From the NCBI RefSeq assembly GCF_000021305.1, contig NC_011772.1, positions 3,138,001 to 3,202,000 of the forward strand: 64,000 nt of DNA, in the 5' to 3' direction. The position numbers and the translations under genes are program-made. The notes under the pieces are model-generated. The model did no database searches and had not been told where the DNA came from. It saw only the letters and a program-made list of their open reading frames with translations. The stretch comes from Bacillus cereus G9842. GTDB taxonomy: Bacteria > Bacillota > Bacilli > Bacillales > Bacillaceae_G. This document shows positions 10,047-18,603 of this stretch, one piece after another. Numbering within the stretch: the stretch's first letter is position 1; every line of letters begins with the position of its first letter.

Positions 10047-10181
10047 ATTATTATAAGTAAAACATATCCAATTGCAGCTTCTTTATTTCTTTCAATATCA
10101 CATTAAAAAGGGATATGCTTAATTGCATGTCCACAATCGAGAAAATATACATTATACATATTTTCTTACTAATTATATTCT

Positions 10182-10940
10182 TTATATACTTACCTTCGCT
10201 TCTCTAGCATCTTGTTTCTTAATTAAGTCTAAGTAAAAATGCGAGACAGTTGTGTTGTAATAAGGGGAAATGAATATGAATGACAGATTAAATGTAAACA
10301 TGCCTATAAATGCAGTTAATAAAAACCAACCAATAAAAGATAACCAAAGAACAAATAACTTGAACTTATGTCCTTTCATTATTCTTTTACTCTCCCTTAA
10401 TGCTTCACTTGCTGTATAATCCGGATTCTCTATTAAAATATAATATGCCATTGAATAAGAAAAATATTTAATAATACCTGGAACAATTAATAACAGACTC
10501 CATAAAAATAGAAAAACAGCCTGCAACACTCCTAATTTCATTGATTTACACAAATTATTTTTCCTAAACCCCACAAATACATCGTCCACCTTAGCATCTT
10601 CATTTTTACCTAAGCGTAAGGTGAAAACAGAATACCCATAATTAAAGATACCTTGTATGACACTGTAAATTAAGAAACAAATCAGTCCTATAAAAAAATA
10701 ACTTAGAATAAGTAAAACTAGTGCTGTTAGATCTACTTGTAGTTGCCCACCCATTGAATAAATAAAGAAAACATCCAAACCAATTATCCCAATAAACAAG
10801 CCAAATATTAAATATATAAAACTAGCGATTGCTGATGCACTTAAAGTTGGTACAAAATAGTATAACGCCGATATCCCTATACTTACTCCCCATTTCCCAT
10901 CTAACGAATTAAGTGCTGCTTTCTTTAAATTTCTTATCAA
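10182..10940 (-). CDS. DUF975 family integral membrane protein
   Basis: A 252-residue protein with about five or six hydrophobic segments. The family hallmark is visible as SEALRESKRIMKGHKFKLF followed by LSFIGWFLLTAF near residues 175-205, and GYSVFTLRLGKNE in the middle. DUF975 proteins are of unknown function in the cytoplasmic membrane. Length is normal for the family. Monocistronic. Confidence 0.85.
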   Translation of the reverse strand: MIRNLKKAALNSLDGKWGVSIGISALYYFVPTLSASAIASFIYLIFGLFIGIIGLDVFFIYSMGGQLQVDLTALVLLILSYFFIGLICFLIYSVIQGIFNYGYSVFTLRLGKNEDAKVDDVFVGFRKNNLCKSMKLGVLQAVFLFLWSLLLIVPGIIKYFSYSMAYYILIENPDYTASEALRESKRIMKGHKFKLFVLWLSFIGWFLLTAFIGMFTFNLSFIFISPYYNTTVSHFYLDLIKKQDAREAKVSI

Positions 10941-10989
10941 ACTTGCATCCTCCTTTTTTCCATATTTTAGCCAATAAAAATTTTACAAA

Positions 10990-11021
10990 TAAAAAACTTG
11001 TAGCAAGCCCCACTACAAGTT
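10990..11021 (-). terminator. Terminator hairpin
   Basis: AACTTGTAG / CTACAAGTT with a nine-base loop and a T tract on the minus strand; it would end the leftward transcript of the methyltransferase gene about 280 bases upstream. Confidence 0.75.
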
Positions 11022-11302
11022 CTTTTAGCTAAACATTTTAGCTTATCAAAACAAAATATACCTTCTACACAATCGGGGGTAATTTCTAAAATATGGTTTA
11101 TTAAAATCATTATATAATATAATCATGGATTTTTGTTGAATATTCTATGTTTTCCGACAAATATACCCGAAACTCTTCCTGATGTTCATTTAGATATAAT
11201 AACTTATATAGCAATATATTTATCATTATCTTTCCCAATAAACCCTATCCTCTTGTTTTCCACAAAAAAGCACAGAGATTCCTCCCCATGCCTACTAATT
11301 TC

Positions 11303-12223
11303 CTACCTTTTTACCGCATGTACATAATGTACTGTCTCAAAAGCTTCTAAATAATCGTTTCGTCCTTCAAAATATAATACATCAATATCCTCTGGTGATA
11401 AATGCTCATAAATGAGTAAGCCCGCCTTCTCTAACAGTTCTTCCATTTCAGCATAAGAATAACATGATTTCATCGGTTCTCCGCCTACCGCAGCCATTTT
11501 CACCATGTTTTCAACTCGATTGGACAGTCCTTTTTTCTTAAATAAGTTTTCATCGGGATAATCGAAAACGATAGAACTCCCTACTGGAACTATCTCAAAC
11601 AAGCACTCTATTAAACTAGCAAGTTCCTCTTTCGTTAAATAGTATGTTACACCTAATAGACTAAAGAACGTCTTTTTATTTTCAAATCCTTCATTGCGTA
11701 ACTGTTCATAGGAAAATCCTTTCGTGAAATCCATCGAAACAAAATGAAGGTTATTTGGAACTTCAAGTTCTACTTCTTTTATTCTTTCCTTCTTAAACGC
11801 CTGCGTAGAAGGATGATCCACTTCAAATATTTCTATTTTATTTTCTAATTCTCGGTGTCTAAAACTGAACGTATCTAAGCCTGCACCGAGTATGACGTAT
11901 TGTTTCGCTCCTAATGTAATTTCATGTAGTAATACTCTTTCACAATATGCGGCACGTGCTAAAGGTGTTGGTGATAACTGAACTTGCGTAATCCATTTTA
12001 ATATTTCTTTTGGATTGTCTTGAAACTGCTCTGCAATTTCTTTATTGAAAAAGTGAATCCCTTGAACCATGTTCGTTTCAATATTGTTACGTTCTTTTTG
12101 TGAAATGAAATCTTTAGCTACATAATCATCAAAGATTTTAGGATTATCAAATTCACTATGATACGCCCTTCCGAAAGCTGATACTAACGACGTTACACTT
12201 GCTTCACCTTGTTTCACACACAT
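11303..12223 (-). CDS. SAM-dependent methyltransferase, LCM/PPM1-like family (YktD type)
   Basis: Class I methyltransferase of the leucine carboxyl methyltransferase-like family (TIGR00027), cytoplasmic, 306 residues. The SAM-binding motif I is IILGAGLDTFSFRH-like (YVILGAGLDTFSFR near residue 112), the acidic residue after strand 2 is in IFEVDHPSTQ, and the family signature LLGVTYYL follows near residue 188. B. subtilis YktD is the nearest named relative; the substrate is unknown, and other members methylate small carboxylic acids or polyketide intermediates. AAGGAGAG precedes the ATG. Expression may be controlled by the leader hairpin at 12247-12281, which lies between a consensus promoter and the start. 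Confidence 0.85.
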   Translation of the reverse strand: MCVKQGEASVTSLVSAFGRAYHSEFDNPKIFDDYVAKDFISQKERNNIETNMVQGIHFFNKEIAEQFQDNPKEILKWITQVQLSPTPLARAAYCERVLLHEITLGAKQYVILGAGLDTFSFRHRELENKIEIFEVDHPSTQAFKKERIKEVELEVPNNLHFVSMDFTKGFSYEQLRNEGFENKKTFFSLLGVTYYLTKEELASLIECLFEIVPVGSSIVFDYPDENLFKKKGLSNRVENMVKMAAVGGEPMKSCYSYAEMEELLEKAGLLIYEHLSPEDIDVLYFEGRNDYLEAFETVHYVHAVKR

Positions 12224-12246
12224 ACACTCTCCTTCATTTTCACAAC

Positions 12247-12281
12247 AAAAATAGGGTTCCCCTGGCCAGGAGAACCCTATT
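12247..12281 (-). promoter_or_regulatory. Leader terminator (possible attenuator) before the methyltransferase gene
   Basis: The stem AATAGGGTTC / GAACCCTATT encloses CCCTGGCCAGGA and is followed on the minus strand by TTTTTG, the form of an intrinsic terminator. It begins about 20 bases after the expected transcription start and ends about 25 bases before the ATG. No competing anti-terminator stem is obvious by eye. Confidence 0.65.
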
Positions 12282-12306
12282 ATACACCTTATTTTTATAT
12301 TGGTAA

Positions 12307-12335
12307 ATTATAGAATAAATAAGTTTTTTTGTCAA
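12307..12335 (-). promoter_or_regulatory. Sigma-A promoter of the methyltransferase gene
   Basis: Minus strand: TTGACA at 12335-12330, a 17-bp spacer, and TATAAT at 12312-12307; both boxes match consensus exactly. The expected start is near 12300. Confidence 0.85.
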
Positions 12336-12438
12336 GTTTTCAGCCTACTAACGCTCCAATAATTTGTGTAATCTCTAGCAGGAAGATTTCGATCTACACC
12401 GAATATTCCAGTTCATAACAATACAAATGGAGGGCGTC

Positions 12439-13020
12439 ATGAAAAGATTAGTCATCATTACAGTTGGAAAAACACACAGTGGAAAAACTACATTTGCAAA
12501 AGAGCTAGAAAAAGAGTTACCTAATTCTTTTATTATGGACCAGGACAACCAAGCTGAATTTATTAACACACATTATGAAAAATTACAGCCGACAGAAGGT
12601 TCAAATATACTAAAGCACGGTCTTTCAAAATTCATTGTTGATTATGCGAAAGAACATACAAATTTACACCTTATTATTTGTAATTCCAATCGCAGTAAAA
12701 GCGGAAGATTCTATTTACTAAACGAATTATTTCCACAGAATGAATATGTACGCATATTAGTTCATTTTGACATTCCAGATGATGTACTTTACGAAAGAGT
12801 GGCTCGAAGCACGCGAAGTACGAATATTTTTAGAGGTGGATATTCTAGTTTCAAAGAAGTACTTGATCGACAACAAACTGAATCACTTCACGATGATGTG
12901 GTAGATCCTGTAGAAAACGAGGCTGATTATTTGTTTGTTATTCGCAATAATAAAGATGTAAGCTTTACTATAGAAGAAATTGTTCATCTAGCTAAAGGTT
13001 TATCCCCTACCCCCAAATAA
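12439..13020 (+). CDS. P-loop nucleotide-binding kinase-like protein (AAA family ATPase)
   Basis: A 193-residue soluble protein with Walker A GKTHSGKTT near residue 12. The upstream ATG at 12427 is rejected because its own codons (GGAGGG) form the ribosome binding site for the ATG at 12439. Downstream, FIMDQDNQAEF resembles the strand-2 Asp of zeta-toxin/shikimate kinase-type folds, LHLIICNSNRSKSGR the Walker B region, and ERVARSTRSTNIFRGGYSSF the Arg-rich lid. This fits a small-molecule or polynucleotide kinase of unknown substrate. It is divergent from the methyltransferase. Confidence 0.75.
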   Translation: MKRLVIITVGKTHSGKTTFAKELEKELPNSFIMDQDNQAEFINTHYEKLQPTEGSNILKHGLSKFIVDYAKEHTNLHLIICNSNRSKSGRFYLLNELFPQNEYVRILVHFDIPDDVLYERVARSTRSTNIFRGGYSSFKEVLDRQQTESLHDDVVDPVENEADYLFVIRNNKDVSFTIEEIVHLAKGLSPTPK

Positions 13021-13170
13021 GAGATTATAAAAATTACATAATCATAGATTATTATGCAAATCCTTCCTCTAAGCGCCTAACATAGTATATAATAATAAGA
13101 TAATCTACTTCTATATGCTCATTTTTACACAAAACAGTTCATGCATATGAAAGAAAAGAGGTACAAAAAT

Positions 13171-14274
13171 ATGAAAACAAAACAAACAATCGCTGCGTCT
13201 ACACTAGCTTTAGCAATGATTGCTGGCGCGAACCCTGCTCATGCGGAAGTAAATGATGCTACTCCTCAGCAAAGTACGGGAGATCGATTAGCTGAAATTA
13301 AGCAACATAAACAAGAGTTAGATGCGAAATTGCAGCAACACAAAGAAAACGTGGATCAAACATTGAATGAACTTAACAAGGTTAAGGAAAATGTTGATAC
13401 GAAGGTGAATGAACTACATGAACGTAAACAAGTTGCTGATGAAAAAATTAACGAGATTAAACAACATAAACAAGAGTTAGATGCAAAACTTCAGCAAGAC
13501 AAACAAATCGCCGAAGATAAAATCGCTGAAATTAAAGAGCATAAAAAACAAGTAGAAGATAAAGTTGCTGAAGTAAAAGAGCATAAGCAAAATATCGATA
13601 ACAAAGTGAATGAGATTAAAGAACATAAACAAACTGTCGATGAAAAAGTGAATGAAATGAAGCAACATAAAGAGAACATCGATCAAAAGGTTAATGAACT
13701 TAAGGAAGTAAAAAAACAAGTAGATGAAAAATTAGCTGAGTTAAAGAAAGCGAAACAAACTGCTGAGGACAAACTTGCTGAGTTAAAAGAAAACAAGCCG
13801 AATACTGGTAACACGTTAGAGGAACTTAAGAAAATTAAAGGCAATTTAGACAGTCTTTCCGCTAACTTAGAACTAGCTAAACAAGATGTGAAAAACAAAC
13901 TAGCTGCATTACAAGAAGCTAGACAAGATTTAATCAATAAAATTAACGAAATTAAACAATCAAAACAAACTGTTTCAGACGATTTATCAAAGAAAAAACA
14001 AGACTTAGATATTAAAATCAACGACTTTAAACACACTGAGAAAAAAATTGATGACAAATTAGCTGAGATACATACAACGAAGCAAAATGTTGATAATAAG
14101 ATTAATGAAGTATCACAGGCTAAACAAACTAATGGTACTAAAAACAATAACGCTAAAGAACTTCCTAACGCTGGTAGCGAGCAATCAAACAATATGGCTC
14201 TAGGAATGCTATCTGTATTAGGCGGTGTTTTATTACTTACTCGTAATAAAATTAAAACGTTATTCTCTAAATAA
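13171..14274 (+). CDS. Coiled-coil surface protein with LPNAG sorting signal
   Basis: A 367-residue secreted protein. The start is taken at 13171, behind AAAGAGGT; the ATG at 13141 has no ribosome binding site. A signal peptide (MKTKQTIAASTLALAMIAGA, then NPAHA) is followed by a Lys/Glu-rich region of at least 15 repeats of 14 residues (two heptads each), pattern N/AEIKEHKQxxDxKV, predicted to form one long coiled coil. The C-terminus has the layout of a sortase substrate: LPNAG near residue 339, a hydrophobic segment LGMLSVLGGVLLL and a basic end. LPNAG differs from the usual LPXTG. It should be a cell-wall-attached, stalk-like protein of unknown ligand. A strong bidirectional terminator follows. 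Confidence 0.85.
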   Translation: MKTKQTIAASTLALAMIAGANPAHAEVNDATPQQSTGDRLAEIKQHKQELDAKLQQHKENVDQTLNELNKVKENVDTKVNELHERKQVADEKINEIKQHKQELDAKLQQDKQIAEDKIAEIKEHKKQVEDKVAEVKEHKQNIDNKVNEIKEHKQTVDEKVNEMKQHKENIDQKVNELKEVKKQVDEKLAELKKAKQTAEDKLAELKENKPNTGNTLEELKKIKGNLDSLSANLELAKQDVKNKLAALQEARQDLINKINEIKQSKQTVSDDLSKKKQDLDIKINDFKHTEKKIDDKLAEIHTTKQNVDNKINEVSQAKQTNGTKNNNAKELPNAGSEQSNNMALGMLSVLGGVLLLTRNKIKTLFSK

Positions 14275-14286
14275 ATCCATTAAAAA

Positions 14287-14322
14287 AAAGGAAACCCGCA
14301 CATACATGTACGGGTTTCCTTT
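14287..14322. terminator. Bidirectional terminator between the surface protein gene and hrtA
   Basis: AAAGGAAACCCG / CGGGTTTCCTTT with A and T runs on both sides, between two convergent genes. Confidence 0.9.
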
Positions 14323-14324
14323 TT

Positions 14325-14996
14325 TTATATTAACTGTCCATCTCGAAGCATCAATATACGATCACATACATCAAGCATTCTTTCATCATGTGTAATCATA
14401 ATTGCTGCTTTTTGGCTCTCTTTCACTTCACGTTTCATCATTTCTACAACTTCACGTGCACGTTTTGAGTCTAAGCTTGCCGTTGGCTCATCCGCTAATA
14501 TTAAATCTGGGTTGTTCATGAACGCACGAGCGATTGCTACCCTTTGTTTTTCCCCGCCAGATAGTTGATTTGGATAATGATTCTTTCTTTCTCCTAATCC
14601 AAATGCCGCTAATAAATGATCTGCACGCTTTTCCGATTCTTGTTTACTTTCTTTTTTCAGCTTTGCAATGTAAAGCAATTGTTCTTTCACATTTAAATAT
14701 GGAACAAGATTTGCAAACTGGAAAATGAAGCCGATTTTTTTCAAACGAATGTCTGTCATTTCCTTCTCTGATAACTGTGTAATATTTTGCTCACGAATGT
14801 AAATATCCCCTTTTGATGGTGATAATAATGCACCCGCGATTGATAATAACGTACTTTTCCCTGATCCAGAAGGACCGACGATTCCGATAAATTCTCCGGC
14901 TTTCACATCAAGCGATATCGGATGAAGGGCTGTTACTTCCGTATTCCCTTCTCCGTACACTTTACTTACTTTGTCTAATTTTAATAATGAAGTCAT
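14325..14996 (-). CDS. hrtA: Haem-stress ABC transporter ATPase HrtA
   Basis: ATP-binding subunit of the HrtAB haem/porphyrin detoxification exporter, 223 residues against 221 in S. aureus. Walker A GPSGSGKST near residue 43, Q-loop FQFANLVPYL, signature LSGGEKQR, Walker B LILADEPTASLD and the switch histidine in MITHD are all intact. It overlaps the end of hrtB by one base, so the two are translationally coupled. The assignment rests on the neighbouring hssRS genes and the HssR box at 16113-16132 as much as on the protein. Without that context it would be a generic MacB/LolD-type ATPase. Confidence 0.88.
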   Translation of the reverse strand: MTSLLKLDKVSKVYGEGNTEVTALHPISLDVKAGEFIGIVGPSGSGKSTLLSIAGALLSPSKGDIYIREQNITQLSEKEMTDIRLKKIGFIFQFANLVPYLNVKEQLLYIAKLKKESKQESEKRADHLLAAFGLGERKNHYPNQLSGGEKQRVAIARAFMNNPDLILADEPTASLDSKRAREVVEMMKREVKESQKAAIMITHDERMLDVCDRILMLRDGQLI

Positions 14997-16060
14997 TACA
15001 TCCCGCCTCCAATTGCCTCTAGCGCATCAACTTTTAATACTTGGTATAACGAAATAAGTGTTCCTAAAATACTAATTACGATAAAGATTGCTGCATATTG
15101 TGCAATCATCGGTGTTGTTAATAAGAACGGCATACCTGCTGGTAAAATTTGTTCTAACCCTTGTACAAGAACGATACTGATTACCATCGCAACGACTGAT
15201 AAGAATAACGCCTGCACGACTAAGCTATTTGCTAAATACGAGTTCTTTGTACCGATTGCTTTTAATACACCTAATTGCTGTGTTTTTTGCAGTGTAATGA
15301 CGTAGAAGAATACACCAATTAGTAATGCAGCGATAACAAGTAAGAATGCAATGATCATTGTTAATGTTCCTTGCTCTTCTTTAAACCCTGGAATACTTTG
15401 CAGCACTTCTTTTTTGTCAATTACGTGTGCATTTTTTACTTCTTTATCTGTATTAAGTGCGATTGCACTATAATCTTTTTGGTTTGGTTGTGAAATAGCG
15501 CCCCATACGTCTTCATTTACATAAACGACTGGTGTATGGCTAAACATTTGATCTTTCGTAAATCCGACGATTGTAAATTCTTTCTTTGAAACAGGATCGA
15601 TAATTGTATCCCCAATATCGATTCCTTTTTCTTTAATTGATTCATCAGCAACCATTTCATTATTTGCTGTACCTAATTTCTCACCTTTTACAATGTTCGG
15701 TTCTAAAAATGAATCACGTTCACTTGAAAAAATAGCGATATCAACCTTTTTCGAACTATCTTTCTTTTCATACGTTGAAACTTTCACCCGAAATGGAACT
15801 GCCTCTTTCTCGTCCACTTGATTTACTACGTTATCTACATCGTCTTTCTTAATTTGTGAACGAAGTAATTTATTTTCCGCATCATCTGCTAAAACGAACT
15901 TATTTGCCTCCATATTTTGAATCGATGAAGCATTATCATATGATAATCCATTTGCTAATCCTGAAATAACAAGAACTAAAAATGATAATAAAACCATGAT
16001 AAGTCCGATTAATCCGTATCTTAATTTTGATTGTTTCAATTCACGCAGAGCTAAAAACAT
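14996..16060 (-). CDS. hrtB: Haem-stress ABC transporter permease HrtB
   Basis: Membrane subunit of the HrtAB exporter, FtsX/MacB-like fold, 354 residues against about 351 in S. aureus. The N-terminal segment (MFLALRELKQSKLRYGLIG followed by a long hydrophobic helix), a large extracytoplasmic domain of about 200 residues, and three C-terminal membrane segments are visible. First gene of hrtBA, transcribed from a promoter carrying a direct-repeat HssR box. HrtAB is known in S. aureus and B. anthracis to be induced by haem and to protect the membrane from excess haem. Confidence 0.88.
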   Translation of the reverse strand: MFLALRELKQSKLRYGLIGLIMVLLSFLVLVISGLANGLSYDNASSIQNMEANKFVLADDAENKLLRSQIKKDDVDNVVNQVDEKEAVPFRVKVSTYEKKDSSKKVDIAIFSSERDSFLEPNIVKGEKLGTANNEMVADESIKEKGIDIGDTIIDPVSKKEFTIVGFTKDQMFSHTPVVYVNEDVWGAISQPNQKDYSAIALNTDKEVKNAHVIDKKEVLQSIPGFKEEQGTLTMIIAFLLVIAALLIGVFFYVITLQKTQQLGVLKAIGTKNSYLANSLVVQALFLSVVAMVISIVLVQGLEQILPAGMPFLLTTPMIAQYAAIFIVISILGTLISLYQVLKVDALEAIGGGM

Positions 16061-16112
16061 TATGCTCGCTCCTTCCTCTTTCTTTCTTTCTATGCACTTA
16101 TCATAAAAAAGA

Positions 16113-16132
16113 AATATGAACGGAATATGAAC
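16113..16132 (-). promoter_or_regulatory. HssR operator (direct repeat) of hrtBA
   Basis: On the minus strand GTTCATATT, two bases, GTTCATATT: an exact 9-bp direct repeat with an 11-bp period, the arrangement known for HssR upstream of S. aureus hrtAB. A TATGAT -10-like box follows about 10 bases downstream, so the operator sits at the -35 region. Confidence 0.88.
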
Positions 16133-16213
16133 AGAAGATTACAAAGGGAAAATTAAATTACATCTGATACTTTTTGAGCGCGGAAAAGGTGCGGCTTTAT
16201 AGCAGAAATGGGA

Positions 16214-16355
16214 GTACGTGAAATTTATATCAGCGATTTTTCAAATATATCAGCGCAAATAGAATTATATCGGCGATTTTCACAATATATCGGCGCAACT
16301 CAAATTATATCAGCGATTTTCCGATTATATCGACTTGCCGACATAAAACGACAAA
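16214..16355. repeat. Dispersed intergenic repeat, copy 2 (tandem TATATC(A/G)GCGATTTT units)
   Basis: Units with CAGCG or CGGCG at 16231, 16251, 16271, 16291 and 16311, plus a weaker one at 16331, give an exact 20-bp step; long units (ATATCAGCGATTTT) and short units (ATATCAGCGCAA) alternate with a 40-bp period. The flanks GTACGTGAAATTTATATC and ACATAAAACGACAAAA match those of the copy at 7854-7990. Confidence 0.8.
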
Positions 16356-16382
16356 AAAGAGGCCGTTCCCAAACAGCCTCTT
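16353..16382 (-). terminator. Terminator of hssRS
   Basis: AAGAGGC / GCCTCTT with a T run on the minus strand, five bases after the hssS stop. Confidence 0.75.
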
Positions 16383-16386
16383 CCAT

Positions 16387-17763
16387 CTATTTCGGAAGCT
16401 CCACCCGAACAGTAGTCCCTTCCCCTTTCGTGCTATACACTGAAACGTCTCCGTTATGCAGTTCCACAATCTTCTGCACAATCGATAATCCTAAACCACT
16501 ACCTTCTACGTTTCTCGCTCTTGCCGTATCTACTTTGTAAAAACGATCAAATATACGGTCCATCTCTTCTTTTTCCATACCAATTCCGTTATCAGATATA
16601 GAGATAATGACACTAGACTCTAACTCTTCGACGAAAAACTCAATCGTCCCACCATCGTTTGAAAACTTAATGCTATTCGTGAAAATGTTACTCCATACTT
16701 GATGAAGTAAGTTTTCATCACCTTTTATAGTGATATCTGGCACATCAAATTCAACGGCGATATCTTTTTCCCGCCATTTCCACTCAAGCATAAAAATGAC
16801 GTCTTTAATTTGCTTCTGTAGATTGAATTCTCTTATTTGTAGAACCTTTTCCTCTTTATCTAATGAAGCGAGCGTAAGTAACTGTTTACATAAACTAGAC
16901 ATTCGCTTACTTTCACCCTCAATAATTTGTAAGTAATGATTTCTTTCTTCCTCACTCATCTTTTCTGTTTGCAACGTCTTTGAAAAACCTTGTATGGAAG
17001 AAAGTGGCGACTGAAATTCATGTGAAACGTTCGAAACGAATTCTTGTCTCATTTCATCTAGTTCTTTAATACTCTTCGTCATCTTTTGGAAGCTTGTAGA
17101 TAACGTTCCTATTTCATCTTTTCGTTTTACGTCTAATTCAATTTCATATTCCCCACTCGCAATTTTTTGCGTAGCCTTCGTAAATTTACGAATGGGACGA
17201 ACGATGTAACCTGCTGCAATCGCTATAAAAATAATAGTTAGTAAAACGATAAACCCAAGTAATACCGCTAAGAAAATTCGCATCTCGCCAAATTGTTGCT
17301 GAATGTCAGGGCGAATGAATAAAGCGTACTGTTTATCACCGTGTTTTACCGGGACACCGACGCTATTAATTAATTCATTATCGAAAAATCCTGTAATGAA
17401 AAGGCGCGTTGGATAAGTAGAAACACCATTAAATGTCTCCCCCTGCAATACTTTATGAACGGTATCATCACTTATTGTCGTCTTACGAAATGCATTTCCG
17501 ATACGCTTTCCATTCTTTTGATCATCGACAATATAAATTTCATATCCTAGCTTCGCAATAGACCGTAAGTATGCCTCTTGATTTTCTTCACTTTGCTTTT
17601 CATATAACGATTTTACTTCTTCAGCATACTTTAAAATCTTTTCACTATTATACGGTTTTAACTTCACTTGATAATATACGTTCGTTAATAAAAAGCCTAT
17701 AATACTACTAAGTAGCATAATGCCGACCGTCATAAATACAAATCTAGAATATAGTGATTTCAT
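16387..17763 (-). CDS. hssS: Haem-responsive sensor histidine kinase HssS
   Basis: Membrane histidine kinase, 458 residues against 457 in S. aureus. Segments in order: membrane helix 1 with LTNVYYQ, an extracytoplasmic sensor domain containing FITGFFDNELINSVGVP and FIRPDIQQQF (both closely matching S. aureus HssS), membrane helix 2 (FLAVLLGF...), HAMP, the phosphoacceptor H-box SNVSHEFQSPL, and ATPase N/G boxes (NIFTNSIKFS, DNGIGM, GSGLGLSIV). It autophosphorylates on the H-box His and passes phosphate to HssR. It lies one base after the hssR stop, so the pair is one operon. Confidence 0.9.
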   Translation of the reverse strand: MKSLYSRFVFMTVGIMLLSSIIGFLLTNVYYQVKLKPYNSEKILKYAEEVKSLYEKQSEENQEAYLRSIAKLGYEIYIVDDQKNGKRIGNAFRKTTISDDTVHKVLQGETFNGVSTYPTRLFITGFFDNELINSVGVPVKHGDKQYALFIRPDIQQQFGEMRIFLAVLLGFIVLLTIIFIAIAAGYIVRPIRKFTKATQKIASGEYEIELDVKRKDEIGTLSTSFQKMTKSIKELDEMRQEFVSNVSHEFQSPLSSIQGFSKTLQTEKMSEEERNHYLQIIEGESKRMSSLCKQLLTLASLDKEEKVLQIREFNLQKQIKDVIFMLEWKWREKDIAVEFDVPDITIKGDENLLHQVWSNIFTNSIKFSNDGGTIEFFVEELESSVIISISDNGIGMEKEEMDRIFDRFYKVDTARARNVEGSGLGLSIVQKIVELHNGDVSVYSTKGEGTTVRVELPK

Positions 17764-17764
17764 C

Positions 17765-18442
17765 TTATTTCAGCTCCAACTTATACCCGAGGCCGCGCAC
17801 CGTTGTAATTTGAAAATCATCCGTTCGTTTTGAAAAACGATCTCTTAATCGCTTTACATGAACGTCAACCGTTCGTTCATCCCCTTCAAAATCCATTCCC
17901 CATACTAATTCAATTAATTCTTCCCTTGAAAATGTTCTTCCAGGATAACTAGCCAGTTGCGATAACAATTCAAATTCCTTCAGTGGAAGCAAAATCGTTT
18001 GTCCGTTACACTTCACTTCAAAGCCTTTTCGGTCAATTGTTGTACCGTGCAACGTAATAATATCAGCACTCAGCATTTGATAACGACGAAGTAATGCTTT
18101 CATACGGAAAATGACTTCAGCTGGCTCAAATGGTTTTACGATATAATCGTCTGTACCAGAAATGAATCCTTTTTCTTTATCCACTAACTGGTCTTTCGCA
18201 GTTAATAAAATAACAGGAATATCATGATACTTACGAATTTCTTCACATAACGTATAACCATCAACAAACGGCATCATAATGTCTACAATCGCAAGATGAA
18301 TATTTTCCTTCTCTAATACTTCTTGCGCTATCTTTCCATCTTCAGCCTCAAAAACTTTAAACCCCTCTTTTTGTAAATGATAATGCAATAACTCTCTAAT
18401 ATGTTTATCATCATCAGCTAATAAAATATGTATCATCTTCAT
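17765..18442 (-). CDS. hssR: Haem-responsive response regulator HssR
   Basis: OmpR-family response regulator, 225 residues. Receiver domain with acidic pair ADDDKH, phosphoacceptor Asp in VDIMMP near residue 54, Thr in LLTAKD and Lys in VKPFEP. The winged-helix domain ends in GDERTVDVHVKRLRDRF and ITTVRGLGYKLE. The stretch FISGTDDY followed by KPFE and IFRMKALLRRY closely matches S. aureus HssR. It should bind the direct repeat upstream of hrtBA. GAGAGGG precedes the ATG. First gene of hssRS. Confidence 0.9.
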   Translation of the reverse strand: MKMIHILLADDDKHIRELLHYHLQKEGFKVFEAEDGKIAQEVLEKENIHLAIVDIMMPFVDGYTLCEEIRKYHDIPVILLTAKDQLVDKEKGFISGTDDYIVKPFEPAEVIFRMKALLRRYQMLSADIITLHGTTIDRKGFEVKCNGQTILLPLKEFELLSQLASYPGRTFSREELIELVWGMDFEGDERTVDVHVKRLRDRFSKRTDDFQITTVRGLGYKLELK

Positions 18443-18603
18443 TAAACCCTCTCTCGTTCATCCTTCTACATCCTTACCTTAAGAAACAATTGGATTTTTT
18501 GCAAGAAAAAGAAAAACAGAATTTATAAGTTCTTGGTGGATTGAAGAAGGTTTCAAAAACAGTCAGTCTTCAAATGTATAAGTAATTTAAAGAAAAGGAT
18601 TCC

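Noticed and set aside
11028..11302. Rightward frame of 64 codons at 11133
   Set aside because: AT-rich, Leu/Ile-biased, no ribosome binding site; most likely the 3' untranslated part of the methyltransferase transcript.
13477..14192. Long minus-strand open frames opposite the surface protein
   Set aside because: They are mirror frames of the Lys/Glu-rich repeats, give Phe/Leu/Ser-rich low-complexity proteins and lack ribosome binding sites.
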